From NCBI GenBank assembly GCA_963627915.1, contig CAVGCY010000060.1, positions 24,184 to 88,183 of the forward strand: 64,000 nucleotides of DNA. The letters are read 5' to 3'. A model generated the notes under the pieces. That model had not been told where the DNA came from. It searched no databases and saw only the letters and a program-made list of their open reading frames with translations. A program made the translations under genes and the position numbers. This document shows positions 7,923-16,824 of this stretch, piece by piece. How positions within the stretch are numbered: the stretch's first letter is position 1; the number at the start of each line of letters is the position of its first letter. The DNA is from CALACW01 sp963627915. GTDB taxonomy: Bacteria; Bacillota; Clostridia; Oscillospirales; Acutalibacteraceae.

Positions 7923-9083
7923 TTACTTTTTAAAGATGTCGATTATCCATCCGAAGCATGCATATATAACTTTCATGAGTCTTGTAAGCCATTCGGGAGT
8001 AAGGATGTCGGAGGTGACGATTTTTTCCGATTTGACAAGCTCGGCATAAGTAATAAGTCTTGTCGTATAGTTTGTTACGTCGTTCTCGTCAAGCTCGAAC
8101 ATGCGGATGCTTCTCTCGTCGCCGTTGCCGTATGCACGGAAACCGGTACCGCCGTTGTAGCCCATCTTGATGCCGTCGGCGTTAACGCCTACGAAGTTGT
8201 TAACATGGTCGTGAGCAAAAAACGCGCCCATAATGTCGCCGTTTGCGAGCCATGCTTCATACTGACCGGTGATAACGTCGAAGTTCTCCGAACAGGGAGC
8301 TTCGCCCAAAGTTCCTTCGGTGACATAATCGGTATTAAGAGTATACCATTTTTTGTCACGTCTTGAATAGATAGCTCCGTCCGTGTTCCATTTGCACTCT
8401 GAGAATAAAGAATAAATCTCTTTTACGGGTACATGCTGGAAGAGAAGCGAAGGAACAGCCTCTCCGCCGTTTTCCGCCTTAAGCTCTGCGGAAACCTTGT
8501 TGTACCATGCAAGCTGCTCGGCGTTGATTCCGGCATATCCGCCCTCATCGGCCTTATTGTTGGTATCCATCATGTAGATATTGAACTTCATTTCGCCGTC
8601 CGTTCCGTATACGGGAGCGTTGAACGTGAAGTGATCCGTGCCGTTGTTGGCGTTGATGCACATTGAATATGAATTGTAAATCTCGTACTGTGCGTCCTCG
8701 GCAAGAGTAGCCTCTCTGTCGTGGTCATGGTTTCCGAGCGTTACCATGAAGGGGATGCCTCTGTCCTCAACGGGCTGAAGGATATTGTTAAGAGCAAGCT
8801 CGAAATCCTCCTTCGAAGCGGCGGGGTAAACATCGGAAAGCTGGTCGCCTACGAATACTACGAGGTCGGGATTTTCCGCGTCGAGAGCCGCGTTGATGAA
8901 CTTAACGGTTCTCTCGTCGTTTCCCTTGCCGACGTCCTGCGTGTCGTTGATCATCATAATCTTGAACTTACCGTCGGAGTTGAAGCTGAGCTTGTCATCC
9001 TCGGGAGAGTAAGCGGCAAACGCGCCGATACAAAGCGTGAAGACCATGACAACCGTCATGATGATGCTTAAAACTTTTTTCAT
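7923..9083 (-). CDS. secreted metallophosphoesterase
   Basis: A 386-residue calcineurin-like phosphoesterase with a clear signal peptide (residues 1-23, ending AFA-AY). Metal-site motifs appear in order: INDTQD (the usual D-x-H is D-x-Q here), VFVGDQ, TLGNHDHD, FQHVPV and FAHDH. It probably acts outside the membrane on phosphate esters. The C-terminus ends in an amphipathic aromatic/basic tail (VIYACFGWIIDIFKK) like several other secreted proteins of the window. GAGGAG precedes the ATG and a strong promoter is visible upstream. Confidence 0.8.
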   Translation of the reverse strand: MKKVLSIIMTVVMVFTLCIGAFAAYSPEDDKLSFNSDGKFKIMMINDTQDVGKGNDERTVKFINAALDAENPDLVVFVGDQLSDVYPAASKEDFELALNNILQPVEDRGIPFMVTLGNHDHDREATLAEDAQYEIYNSYSMCINANNGTDHFTFNAPVYGTDGEMKFNIYMMDTNNKADEGGYAGINAEQLAWYNKVSAELKAENGGEAVPSLLFQHVPVKEIYSLFSECKWNTDGAIYSRRDKKWYTLNTDYVTEGTLGEAPCSENFDVITGQYEAWLANGDIMGAFFAHDHVNNFVGVNADGIKMGYNGGTGFRAYGNGDERSIRMFELDENDVTNYTTRLITYAELVKSEKIVTSDILTPEWLTRLMKVIYACFGWIIDIFKK

Positions 9084-9125
9084 TGTTTTTTCTCCTCATT
9101 TCTTAAAGGGATTGTTGCATCCTTA

Positions 9126-9154
9126 ATTTTAACCGTTTGATTAATCGTTGTCAA
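9126..9154 (-). promoter_or_regulatory. promoter of the metallophosphoesterase gene
   Basis: On the minus strand TTGACA (9149-9154), 17-base spacer, TAAAAT (9126-9131). Confidence 0.7.
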
Positions 9155-9270
9155 TATAAAAAAAAGAAAAAGCTTTTGCGGTTTTGTACAAATTTTCACA
9201 TTGATTTTTATGCAAACGGGCAGTTAAGTTAGCATTTGCTAATTTTTTGTAAACTAAATTATAAATACGG

Positions 9271-10536
9271 TTAAACAAGCTCAATATCGGGAAATTTGTT
9301 GTATCCCCAGTATTTGCCGTTCCAGACGGTGCCGTCGTCCGTTATTTCTTTTGTAAAGGCGAATGCCGGCCATGCCGCGTCGAGGTCGTTTTTAACTCCG
9401 AACGAGTTTAATTCATAGAGAACAATCATTGCCTTGTATTCGCCCGCGGCAAGAGATGACGGGTCGAAGCTTAAAACGTTTGAATGATTTTTCTCATCCG
9501 TCTTGTTAAGCTTTTCCCTGCACAGAGCCGCGCCGACGGGGGTATCGTCCCTGTACCGGATTTCTATGCGGGCGAAAACGCTGCCGAGGCTTCTGTTCTG
9601 CCGCCAGTTAAGACGAAGAAAAATCTTTTCCCCGTTTTTGAAAACGCAGCTGTCCTTTTCGAGAATTTCGCACGACAGCAAATCCGCGTCTCTCTGCTTT
9701 TCGAGGTGCTTAAGTCTTGGCATATTTGTATAATCGTTAAAAAGCTTCTGTTCGTACGATTGATTGTTGAGATATTTTTCAATCCCGCTCTCAACGTCTC
9801 CGTCGAATATTTTTTTGCCTTTGTCGAGCACTACGGTTCTGCCGCAGAGCTGACGTACCGTGTTCATGTTGTGGCTGACATACAGTATCGTTCTGCCGCC
9901 GCCGCCCGCCTCTTCGCACATTTTTTTAATGCACTTCTGCTGAAACGCCGCGTCTCCGACCGCAAGAACCTCGTCCATTATCATTATCTCCGAATCGAGA
10001 TGAGCCGCAACCGAGAATGCAAGCTTTACGTACATTCCCGACGAATAACGCTTTACGGGAGTGTCTATGAATTTTGAAACCTCGGAAAAATCAACTATCT
10101 CGTCGAACTTTTTTGATATCTCGCTTTTGCTCATGCCGAGTATCGCGCCGTTTAAATATACGTTTTCGCGTCCCGTAAGCTCGGGGTGAAAGCCCGTTCC
10201 GACCTCGAGCATGCTTGCGACCCTGCCTTCGAGCATTATTTCGCCCTCGGTGGGAGCCGTTACCTGAGAAAGAAGCTTGAGCATGGTTGATTTTCCCGCG
10301 CCGTTGCCGCCGATAATGCCTACCGCGCCGCCCCTCTCAACATCGAACGATACTCCGTCAAGCGCACGGAAACGCTCGTTCAAATGCGACCGGTCCGCGT
10401 CAAGCTTTAAATTCGGATCTTCCTTTCCGCGTATTCTTGCGAAAAACGACTGTATGTCGCCTCTCAGCGTTCCTCCGCCTATCGCGCCGAGACGGTACTC
10501 CTTTACAACATCTCTGACCTCAATGATATTACCCAT
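9271..10536 (-). CDS. polysaccharide/teichoic acid ABC exporter, ATPase (Wzt/TagH-like)
   Basis: A 421-residue ATP-binding protein: Walker A GGNGAGKST (about residue 76), signature YSSGMYVKLAFSVA, Walker B MIMDEVLAVGD and switch His in LYVSHN. The arrangement with the VEKGGAVGIIG-like entry and the MDEVLAVGD box is typical of the Wzt/TagH subgroup that exports undecaprenyl-linked glycans. The last 150 residues form an extra domain of beta character, as in Wzt proteins that recognise the glycan end. It follows its permease by 12 bases. No glycosyltransferase cluster is adjacent. Confidence 0.85.
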   Translation of the reverse strand: MGNIIEVRDVVKEYRLGAIGGGTLRGDIQSFFARIRGKEDPNLKLDADRSHLNERFRALDGVSFDVERGGAVGIIGGNGAGKSTMLKLLSQVTAPTEGEIMLEGRVASMLEVGTGFHPELTGRENVYLNGAILGMSKSEISKKFDEIVDFSEVSKFIDTPVKRYSSGMYVKLAFSVAAHLDSEIMIMDEVLAVGDAAFQQKCIKKMCEEAGGGGRTILYVSHNMNTVRQLCGRTVVLDKGKKIFDGDVESGIEKYLNNQSYEQKLFNDYTNMPRLKHLEKQRDADLLSCEILEKDSCVFKNGEKIFLRLNWRQNRSLGSVFARIEIRYRDDTPVGAALCREKLNKTDEKNHSNVLSFDPSSLAAGEYKAMIVLYELNSFGVKNDLDAAWPAFAFTKEITDDGTVWNGKYWGYNKFPDIELV

Positions 10537-10548
10537 ATGTCCGTCTCC

Positions 10549-11403
10549 TCATATTGTGTCCGTAAACGTTTTTTCAACTTTCGAAAACAGAGCGATGCCC
10601 GTGAAAAGTATAATAACGGTAACGCACGCGCTTATAATCAGATAATTGTACGGTATGCCCGCTTCTCCGCCGAAAAACGCGTATCTGTAGGTATCGAGAA
10701 TCGGCGCCATGGGGTTCAGCATGAAAATCTTTTTAAGCTCCCCGCTTATCTGGGACGAGCCGTAAGCTACGGGGGACGCGTACATCCACAGCTGAACGCC
10801 GAAGCTGACAAGCATCGCAAGATCTCTGTATTTCGTCGTAAGCGCGGAGATGATAATTCCGCAGCCGAGAGCCAGCATCGAGGTTTCGAGAAGCATCAGC
10901 GGAACAAGGACAATCGCCCATGTTGCGTGCATGCCCGGCGTTGCGCGGATTAAATAAACAGCCCATATTATAAGAAAGAAAACCATCTGAATCGCATACG
11001 AGATAAGCCCCGAGATTACCGACGATACGGGCATTACAAGGCGCGGAAAATAAACCTTGCCGAGTATGGCGGAGTTTGCCGTAAACGTGTTTGCCGTCGT
11101 CGTAAGGCATGATGAAAAATAGCACCACAGGACGTTTGAGCACATATAAAATACGAAATGCGGAACCGAGCCGGTATCGAGCTTTGCGACGTTTCCGAAT
11201 ACAACGGTGAATATGACCGTTGTGAACAGAGGCTGAATAATCGCCCACGCAGGACCTAAAATCGTCTGCTTGTACTGGGCGACAAACGTACGTCTTACAA
11301 ACAGCGCGATAAGATCCCTGTATCGCCACAGCTCTTTTATATTCAGATTAAGACGCCCCGATTTCGGGCGTATATAAATTCGTTTCGGATTTTTTTCTGC
11401 CAT
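10549..11403 (-). CDS. polysaccharide/teichoic acid ABC exporter, permease (Wzm/TagG-like)
   Basis: A 284-residue ABC-2 type permease with six hydrophobic segments. The N-terminal IKELWRYRDLIALFVRRTFVAQYKQTILGPAW-like region is the diagnostic amphipathic entry of Wzm/TagG proteins, and PVAYGSSQI near the C-terminus also fits. It pairs with the ATPase immediately downstream to flip or export a lipid-linked surface polymer. The ribosome site AAGGAG lies about 14 bases before the ATG, a rather long distance. Confidence 0.85.
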   Translation of the reverse strand: MAEKNPKRIYIRPKSGRLNLNIKELWRYRDLIALFVRRTFVAQYKQTILGPAWAIIQPLFTTVIFTVVFGNVAKLDTGSVPHFVFYMCSNVLWCYFSSCLTTTANTFTANSAILGKVYFPRLVMPVSSVISGLISYAIQMVFFLIIWAVYLIRATPGMHATWAIVLVPLMLLETSMLALGCGIIISALTTKYRDLAMLVSFGVQLWMYASPVAYGSSQISGELKKIFMLNPMAPILDTYRYAFFGGEAGIPYNYLIISACVTVIILFTGIALFSKVEKTFTDTI

Positions 11404-11660
11404 CTTTTTCGGACGTTCTCCTTAGATTGGAATTATTACAAATATAGCATGATTTGATTTATTAAGCAAGTTCAAGTTTAAAAAAATATTCCAAAACGCA
11501 CTTAAAATGATTTTTGTCCGAGGCGGGGACAAACTATACAAAAAAGAAATACTATATATATTTATATTTTTCATTAAAAACAATAGATTAAAAACATTCT
11601 TCATGTTATAATTTAACTGTCAAAAAATATGTCGGAAAATCAGGAGTGCAAAATTCTAAA

Positions 11661-13163
11661 ATGGCGTCAAGAAATGAATCAAAATTCAGAATAAGCAAAA
11701 ACAATGCGGTGACTTTATCGGTCGCGGCGGTCATAATTACGCTTGCGCTTCTTTTTGTCTTTTCAAAACCCGGAATCGTTGTAAACGGGGGAGAGGACAT
11801 GACTCTCGAGGTCTATGAGCCGTACACGGACGAGGGTGCGCGGGCGTCGTATTTCGGTATAAATTTAAACGAAAAACTCTCCTGTGACGGAAGCGTCGAC
11901 CCCGATAAGGTCGGTACGTATACCGAGAAATATTATGTCAGATTTTTATGGAAAAAAACAGAGGTTACAAAGACGGTAAACGTCGTCGATACCTCCGCTC
12001 CCGTTCTTACGCTCAAGGGCGATCCGGAAATCGAGGTTGAGGATATCGATAATTTCGAGGACCCCGGATATACCGCGGAGGATAACTACGACGGAGATAT
12101 TACGGACAGGGTTACGCTCACGCTGTCGGAGGTTATGGTCGGCGAGGACGGCGAAAATATCGTTACGGCGACGTACACGGTTTCCGATTCTGCCGGCAAC
12201 ACGGCAAAACAGCACAGATTTATAAGAATCGCGGACAGAACCGCGCCCGAGGTTACTCTTCTCGGCTCTTCGCATATTACGCTGAAAAAGGGCGATAAGT
12301 ATGAGGAGAGCGGAGCGGAGGCGACAGACAACATTGACGGAAAGGTCGAGGTTTCCTCAGAGGGAAGCGTTGACACGTCGACTGCGGGAGTGTACAAAAT
12401 AACATATTATGCATATGATAAAACGGGAAACAGGGGAGAGGCGGTTCGTACGATACGCGTCCGCGAAGCGACAGCCGACGGCATTCCCGCGACGTCGGAT
12501 ACCGAGGGCGAAGCTCCGGCGCAGGGCGGGTCGTATGTTTATCTTACGTTCGACGACGGCCCGAGTAAGAACGTTACGCCGAGGCTTCTGGATATTCTCA
12601 AGGAAAACGACGTAAAGGCTACTTTCTTTATACTCGATTATTCTCAGGACAAATTGCCGATATTAAAGCGCATGATAAGCGAGGGACATACGATAGCCGT
12701 GCACGGTTATTCTCATAAATATTCGGAAATTTACAAGTCCGAGGAGGCGTTCATGAACAACGTCTACAAATTACAGGAAAAGATTTATGACGATACGGGA
12801 TACGTTACCAATATAATTCGTTTCCCCGGAGGCAGTTCAAACACGATAAGCAAGACATACTGTCCCGGCGTTATGACAAAAATAGTCAAGCGGCTTGACG
12901 CGGAGGGAATCGTATACGTTGACTGGAACGTTGATTCCGGCGACGCGAACGGAAACGGAATTAATGCCGACAAGCTTTATAATAATTCCGTAAACGGACT
13001 GAAAAAGGGCAGGAGCAATATTATTTTAATGCATGACTCGGACGTTAAGACGACAACGCCCGACGCTGTTTCGAGAATTATTGAATACGGCAAGAAAAAC
13101 GGATATACGTTCCTTCCGCTCAACGAATCGAGCGCAACGGCTCATCACGGAGTCAACAATTAA
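11661..13163 (+). CDS. membrane-anchored polysaccharide deacetylase with Ig-like domains
   Basis: About 500 residues. One transmembrane anchor (about residues 17-37), then three Ig-like repeats of the DUF5011 type (recurring D-x-SAPVLTLKG, YTVSDSAGNTA, YYAYDKTGNRGEAVRTIRV), then a NodB domain. NodB motifs are intact: TFDDGPS, HGYSH, RFPGG, WNVDSGD and LMHDS, covering catalytic Asp and the His-His-Asp metal site. It probably N-deacetylates peptidoglycan or another surface glycan, with the Ig domains as a spacer through the wall. The ATG at 11661 is preferred; the in-frame GTG at 11646 overlaps the AGGAG itself. Confidence 0.85.
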   Translation: MASRNESKFRISKNNAVTLSVAAVIITLALLFVFSKPGIVVNGGEDMTLEVYEPYTDEGARASYFGINLNEKLSCDGSVDPDKVGTYTEKYYVRFLWKKTEVTKTVNVVDTSAPVLTLKGDPEIEVEDIDNFEDPGYTAEDNYDGDITDRVTLTLSEVMVGEDGENIVTATYTVSDSAGNTAKQHRFIRIADRTAPEVTLLGSSHITLKKGDKYEESGAEATDNIDGKVEVSSEGSVDTSTAGVYKITYYAYDKTGNRGEAVRTIRVREATADGIPATSDTEGEAPAQGGSYVYLTFDDGPSKNVTPRLLDILKENDVKATFFILDYSQDKLPILKRMISEGHTIAVHGYSHKYSEIYKSEEAFMNNVYKLQEKIYDDTGYVTNIIRFPGGSSNTISKTYCPGVMTKIVKRLDAEGIVYVDWNVDSGDANGNGINADKLYNNSVNGLKKGRSNIILMHDSDVKTTTPDAVSRIIEYGKKNGYTFLPLNESSATAHHGVNN

Positions 13164-13362
13164 ACCGTAAACGTTAAAAACGTTCGAGGCGAAAAACCGT
13201 AAGAATTGATGTTTTTCCGTTTTTCCGAACGGGAAGTACGTTCGTTCCCAAAAAACCGCGTTTGCTGTTTGAAGAAACGGAGCTGTGATTTTTTTCGCGG
13301 CTCCGTTTATCGATTTTTGTTTTTTCGGTTTTTCGTTTTTATGATTTTTTACGACGCGTGTA

Positions 13363-13391
13363 TTGACAAATTCGCAGGGTGATAGTATAAT
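13363..13391 (+). promoter_or_regulatory. mgtE promoter (perfect consensus)
   Basis: TTGACA at 13363-13368, 17-base spacer, TATAAT at 13386-13391. It gives a leader of about 315 bases before mgtE. The 200 bases before it (13164-13362) hold only AT-rich sequence and weak repeats. Confidence 0.85.
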
Positions 13392-13397
13392 TTTTCA

Positions 13398-13713
13398 GTA
13401 GACAAAGTTTAATAATAAAATGAGGTGACAAGATGGAATCCGGCAGCGGACACGGGCGACGGAAATTAAATGACGAAATACCGCGAAAAACGCTGACGGC
13501 GATTTCATCAGCCGTCGGTTACGGCATCGGCTGACCGAACGCGGGGACGCATTGCGCCCCGTCCGGTTTTGTAATGTGCGGCTTTCTTTTAAGCCGTACC
13601 GGCGTTTTTCGGGTCTTTTTAAAGGCTCGTTTTTTTATTTCCCGCCCCTTAAGCGAACACTTTGAAGCGTATGTAATTTCAATTGTTTCAAGGAAAACAG
13701 GGGGGAATTTTAA
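13398..13713 (+). promoter_or_regulatory. structured 5' leader of mgtE, candidate attenuator
   Basis: A long leader with successive hairpins: GACGGC/GCCGTC near 13495-13516, CGGGG-CGC/GCG-CCCCG at about 13541-13561, GGCTT/AAGCC near 13582-13597, and CGGGTC/GGCTCG followed by seven T near 13608-13637, which is a terminator-like element. I looked for the Mg2+ M-box consensus and did not find a convincing match. Either an unrecognised riboswitch or leader-peptide attenuation would fit. Confidence 0.5.
13433..13534 (+). CDS. 33-residue leader peptide upstream of mgtE
   Basis: A small ORF with a well-spaced ribosome site (GAGGTG, 5 bases before ATG). The peptide is Gly/Ser-rich at the start (MESGSGHGRRK), has a basic middle with a single Pro (EIPRK) and ends AVGYGIG. 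Its last codons run through the stem GACGGC/GCCGTC (about 13495-13516), and the TGA lies just before the strong stem CGGGG/CCCCG at about 13541-13561. The position, close to promoter and ahead of a terminator-like element, suggests a translated sensor controlling mgtE by attenuation, as leader peptides do for other Mg2+ transporters. It matches no peptide I recognise. Confidence 0.6.
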   Translation: MESGSGHGRRKLNDEIPRKTLTAISSAVGYGIG

Positions 13714-15081
13714 TTGACAAAGGAAGTATTTGAAAGACTGCTTGCGGATAAGCAGTATAAGGCGATAAAAAGCATATTCGACACTCTGAATCCTGTCGAT
13801 ACGGCGGCTCTTCTGCCCGAATTTGAGGAAAAGGAAATGGTTATCCTGTTCCGTCTGATTCCCAAGGAAAATGCCGCGCTCGTATTCACGTATCTCGATG
13901 CCGAGGAGGAGCAGATACTTATAGACGCGATAACCGACTCCGAATTGAGAGAGATAATGAACGATATGTTCATTGACGATACGGTTGACGTTATAGAGGA
14001 AATGCCGGCAAACGTCGTAGAGCGAATTTTACAATGCACGTCGCATGATAAACGCAGGGCGATAAATTCCGTTCTCGATTATCCCGACGACAGCGCGGGA
14101 AGCATTATGACGCTCGAATTTGTAAGTCTGCAAAAGGAATACACGGTTGCCGACGCGCTTAAGAAAATCAAGCAGACCGGTATTCACAAGGAAACTATTT
14201 ACACCTGTTACGTTATCGAAAAGCATAAACTGCTCGGCATCGTTTCGGCAAAGGATCTTCTTACGTGCGACGATGATGAAAAAATCGAGGATATAATGGA
14301 GACTAACATAATCTCCGTTCACACGCATACGGACAAGGAGGAGGTTGCGAATTTATTCAATAAATACGACCTCATTTCGCTGCCCGTAACCGACAACGAA
14401 AACTGTCTCGTCGGCATTGTAACCTTTGACGACGCTATTGACGTTATTCAGGAGGAGGCCGAAGAGGACTTCTCGAAAATGGCAGGTATGACCCCCGCCG
14501 ACAAACCGTATCTCAAAACGTCGCCGTTTCAGCTGTGGAAAATGCGTATACCGTGGCTTTTGGTATTAATGATATCGGCGACGTTTACCGGAATTATAAT
14601 CTCGTCGTTTGAAAACGCGCTTTCAAAAATCGTCGCCCTCACCGCGTTTATACCCATGATAATGGGCACCGGCGGTAACTCGGGCAGTCAGGCGTCCGTT
14701 GCCGTAATCCGCGGTATCTCACTGGGCGAAATTGAATTTAAGGATATATTTAAGGTTATATGGAAGGAGTGCCGTGTATCCGTGCTTTGCGGAATATCTC
14801 TCGGTATCGCGGGCTTCGGAAAGGTAATGCTTGTAGATTATCTGATAATGCACACTGTCGGCACATCGGTTACATCCGCGCTCTGGATTGCTCTTGTTGT
14901 CGGCGTAACGCTTGCTTTTACCGTAATATGCGCAAAATTCATAGGCTGTACGCTCCCCATGCTTGCGGGTAAAATCGGACTTGACCCCGCGGTAATGGCA
15001 AGTCCGCTTATAACGACGGTCATGGACTCGGTTTCTCTGCTGATTTACTTTGCCGCCGCGTCGAGCATACTGCATTTGTAA
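13714..15081 (+). CDS. mgtE: magnesium transporter MgtE
   Basis: A 455-residue MgtE. The N-terminal helical domain (to about 130) is followed by a CBS pair (about 130-255, including DDSAGSIMTLEF at its entrance and DLISLPVTDNENCLVGIVT) and a five-helix membrane domain with MIMGTGGNSGSQASVAVIRG, the pore signature. Mg2+ binding to the N and CBS domains gates the channel in this family. The start is a TTG preceded by GGGGGG at 8 bases. It is transcribed alone from the promoter at 13363 behind a long leader encoding a small peptide. Confidence 0.95.
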   Translation: MTKEVFERLLADKQYKAIKSIFDTLNPVDTAALLPEFEEKEMVILFRLIPKENAALVFTYLDAEEEQILIDAITDSELREIMNDMFIDDTVDVIEEMPANVVERILQCTSHDKRRAINSVLDYPDDSAGSIMTLEFVSLQKEYTVADALKKIKQTGIHKETIYTCYVIEKHKLLGIVSAKDLLTCDDDEKIEDIMETNIISVHTHTDKEEVANLFNKYDLISLPVTDNENCLVGIVTFDDAIDVIQEEAEEDFSKMAGMTPADKPYLKTSPFQLWKMRIPWLLVLMISATFTGIIISSFENALSKIVALTAFIPMIMGTGGNSGSQASVAVIRGISLGEIEFKDIFKVIWKECRVSVLCGISLGIAGFGKVMLVDYLIMHTVGTSVTSALWIALVVGVTLAFTVICAKFIGCTLPMLAGKIGLDPAVMASPLITTVMDSVSLLIYFAAASSILHL

Positions 15082-15115
15082 AATATCCCGAATATATTTT
15101 GATTTTCAACAAAAC

Positions 15116-15147
15116 AAAGCCTCCGTTTCATTTCGAAGCGGAGGCTT
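15116..15147. terminator. mgtE terminator
   Basis: AAGCCTCCG...CGGAGGCTT, a 9-base GC-rich stem 40 bases after the mgtE stop; it can serve both converging genes. Confidence 0.7.
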
Positions 15148-15195
15148 GATTGTTCGGTTTAATTGTTCAATTGTATAAATTTCTGTCAGCTTAAA

Positions 15196-16650
15196 TCAGA
15201 ACGGAGTAAAGAATCTGTCGAATACGTTGTATCCGAGAGCGACTTTCTTAAACAGCCATATAACGGGATTGAATCTGAAGAAAATCCAGTCAACGACGGT
15301 TACAAGCTTTCTTAATTTCGTTGAAATATCGTTCGTTGCGGGAACCTCGACGCTCTCAAATTCCTCGCCCTCGACATTGAGCACGAACGGCTGAGAGTAG
15401 CAGATTCCGTTTTCTCCGGTGATATAGAATCTGACATAGAGATAAGGCTCGTCAAGAAGCTCGGACGAATGAAGGTCGAGCGTTGCCGTCGAGTCAATTG
15501 CTTCTCTTAAAATAACGTTGCCGTTGGAAACAAATGTTATCGTGTCGCAGTTTATGCCCGAAACGGTAATCGTATCGTTGTCCTGGTCTACCTCGACTCT
15601 TGTAACCATGGGAGTATTGTTAAGCTTCCAAAGCTCCTCGTCATATACCTTCTGCTCGTCGAATCCGGGCATCTCCTCCATGCCGTTAAGCTCGACTCCG
15701 TTTGAGTAGTGGGAAACCGCGAAGCATGTGCCGTTTTCCATAGCTGTGCGGAGCGCGTCCGTTGTCAGCTCGGGAGACATTACCATTGTATATGCGTCGT
15801 TAATAGAGTTCTCATCATGAGAATCCGAGAAGCAGAACGCCCACGGTACAACGCCGTTGGGGATGGTTTTCTGAAGTATCTGGTCATAAAGGATTCTGTC
15901 GCAGCGTGTGTGTGCGTCGGTTGCCGAGTTGATTCCCATGCCGACGCTCGAGCCTGCGTTGTCAAGGAACAGACGCGCAAACTTCGTCGGATAGTAATCG
16001 TCTATCTTCTGTCCCACATGGTCGGCCGAATCCTTATCCGTATAAACATATTCGCCTACATGGGAAAGCATGGAAATTCCGCCCGCGTTCTTAACTCCTG
16101 CGGAGGGAGTTTCGTAATCTCCGAAAACGCCCGCGAGCCCCTGTCCGTAATCGCAGTAGTAGCCGGTAAGGTGGCAGTCCGCTATCGGGGTAGCCATATT
16201 AAGCTCGATGCCCTGAGGTATGTCAATCATGCCGTTACTGTGGGTTCTCGTGCCGGATTCCGCCGTGCCGGTGAGATACGACTGATATTCGTCGTCGGTC
16301 AGCGGAACGATGGGAGCCATATGAGTACGATCCTTTTTAACAAGACGGATAAGCGGAACAAGATCGGGAGCTGTGTCCCAGCCCTTGTTTATCGTACCGT
16401 GGTCTGTGATTGCAAGCATGTCGTAGTCGTAATCGTAATGAGCCTGCACGACCTCTTTTACCGTCATGAATCCGTCGCTTGCGTTCGTCTGGCAGTGGGG
16501 CTGGAATTTGTACGAACCCCATTCGTCCCAGTTAACCTCGGCGTACGGGTCTGTGATAATGTAATTCTTTTCACCCTCGGCGGATACGCAGAAAACGAAT
16601 GTCTGTGTAAGTATGAGAGCGGTCAGAAGAACTGAAATAAATTTTTTCAT
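15196..16650 (-). CDS. secreted PHP-domain protein
   Basis: A 484-residue exported protein: signal peptide (residues 1-24, VSA-EG), then a PHP-type phosphoesterase core with FQPHCQTNASDG (about residue 51) and LAITDHGT (about residue 79), and later SDSHDENS. The first PHP motif normally reads H-x-H but is H-C-Q here, so one metal ligand is missing or replaced. The C-terminal part after about residue 340 looks like a beta-rich accessory domain, and the end is an aromatic/basic tail (FNPVIWLFKKVALGYNVF). AGGAGG precedes the ATG. Substrate unknown. Confidence 0.7.
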   Translation of the reverse strand: MKKFISVLLTALILTQTFVFCVSAEGEKNYIITDPYAEVNWDEWGSYKFQPHCQTNASDGFMTVKEVVQAHYDYDYDMLAITDHGTINKGWDTAPDLVPLIRLVKKDRTHMAPIVPLTDDEYQSYLTGTAESGTRTHSNGMIDIPQGIELNMATPIADCHLTGYYCDYGQGLAGVFGDYETPSAGVKNAGGISMLSHVGEYVYTDKDSADHVGQKIDDYYPTKFARLFLDNAGSSVGMGINSATDAHTRCDRILYDQILQKTIPNGVVPWAFCFSDSHDENSINDAYTMVMSPELTTDALRTAMENGTCFAVSHYSNGVELNGMEEMPGFDEQKVYDEELWKLNNTPMVTRVEVDQDNDTITVSGINCDTITFVSNGNVILREAIDSTATLDLHSSELLDEPYLYVRFYITGENGICYSQPFVLNVEGEEFESVEVPATNDISTKLRKLVTVVDWIFFRFNPVIWLFKKVALGYNVFDRFFTPF

Positions 16651-16685
16651 GCCGATGTACCTCCTGTAAAATATTGTGTATATAT

Positions 16686-16714
16686 ACTATACATATAATT
16701 AAACAAAAGGTCAA
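16686..16714 (-). promoter_or_regulatory. promoter of the secreted PHP gene
   Basis: On the minus strand TTGACC (16709-16714), 17-base spacer, TATAGT (16686-16691). Confidence 0.65.
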
Positions 16715-16824
16715 GTATTTTGTTGTAAATGATTAAAAAATTTACGGCTAACCCTGAAATTTATTGTTGTCAAGTATTATTAAAAAATAACTATTGTAAT
16801 ACGACCGTATTACGGCGCGGCGTG

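Noticed and set aside
9484..10077. 197-codon plus-strand ORF opposite the Wzt-like gene
   Set aside because: Opposite a gene with intact Walker and signature motifs; no promoter or ribosome site.
13398..13540. M-box (Mg2+) riboswitch upstream of mgtE
   Set aside because: GAGGTGA and a GGCATCGG stretch loosely recall the consensus, but the conserved core blocks could not be aligned by eye. A covariance-model search is needed; a strong hit would reverse this.
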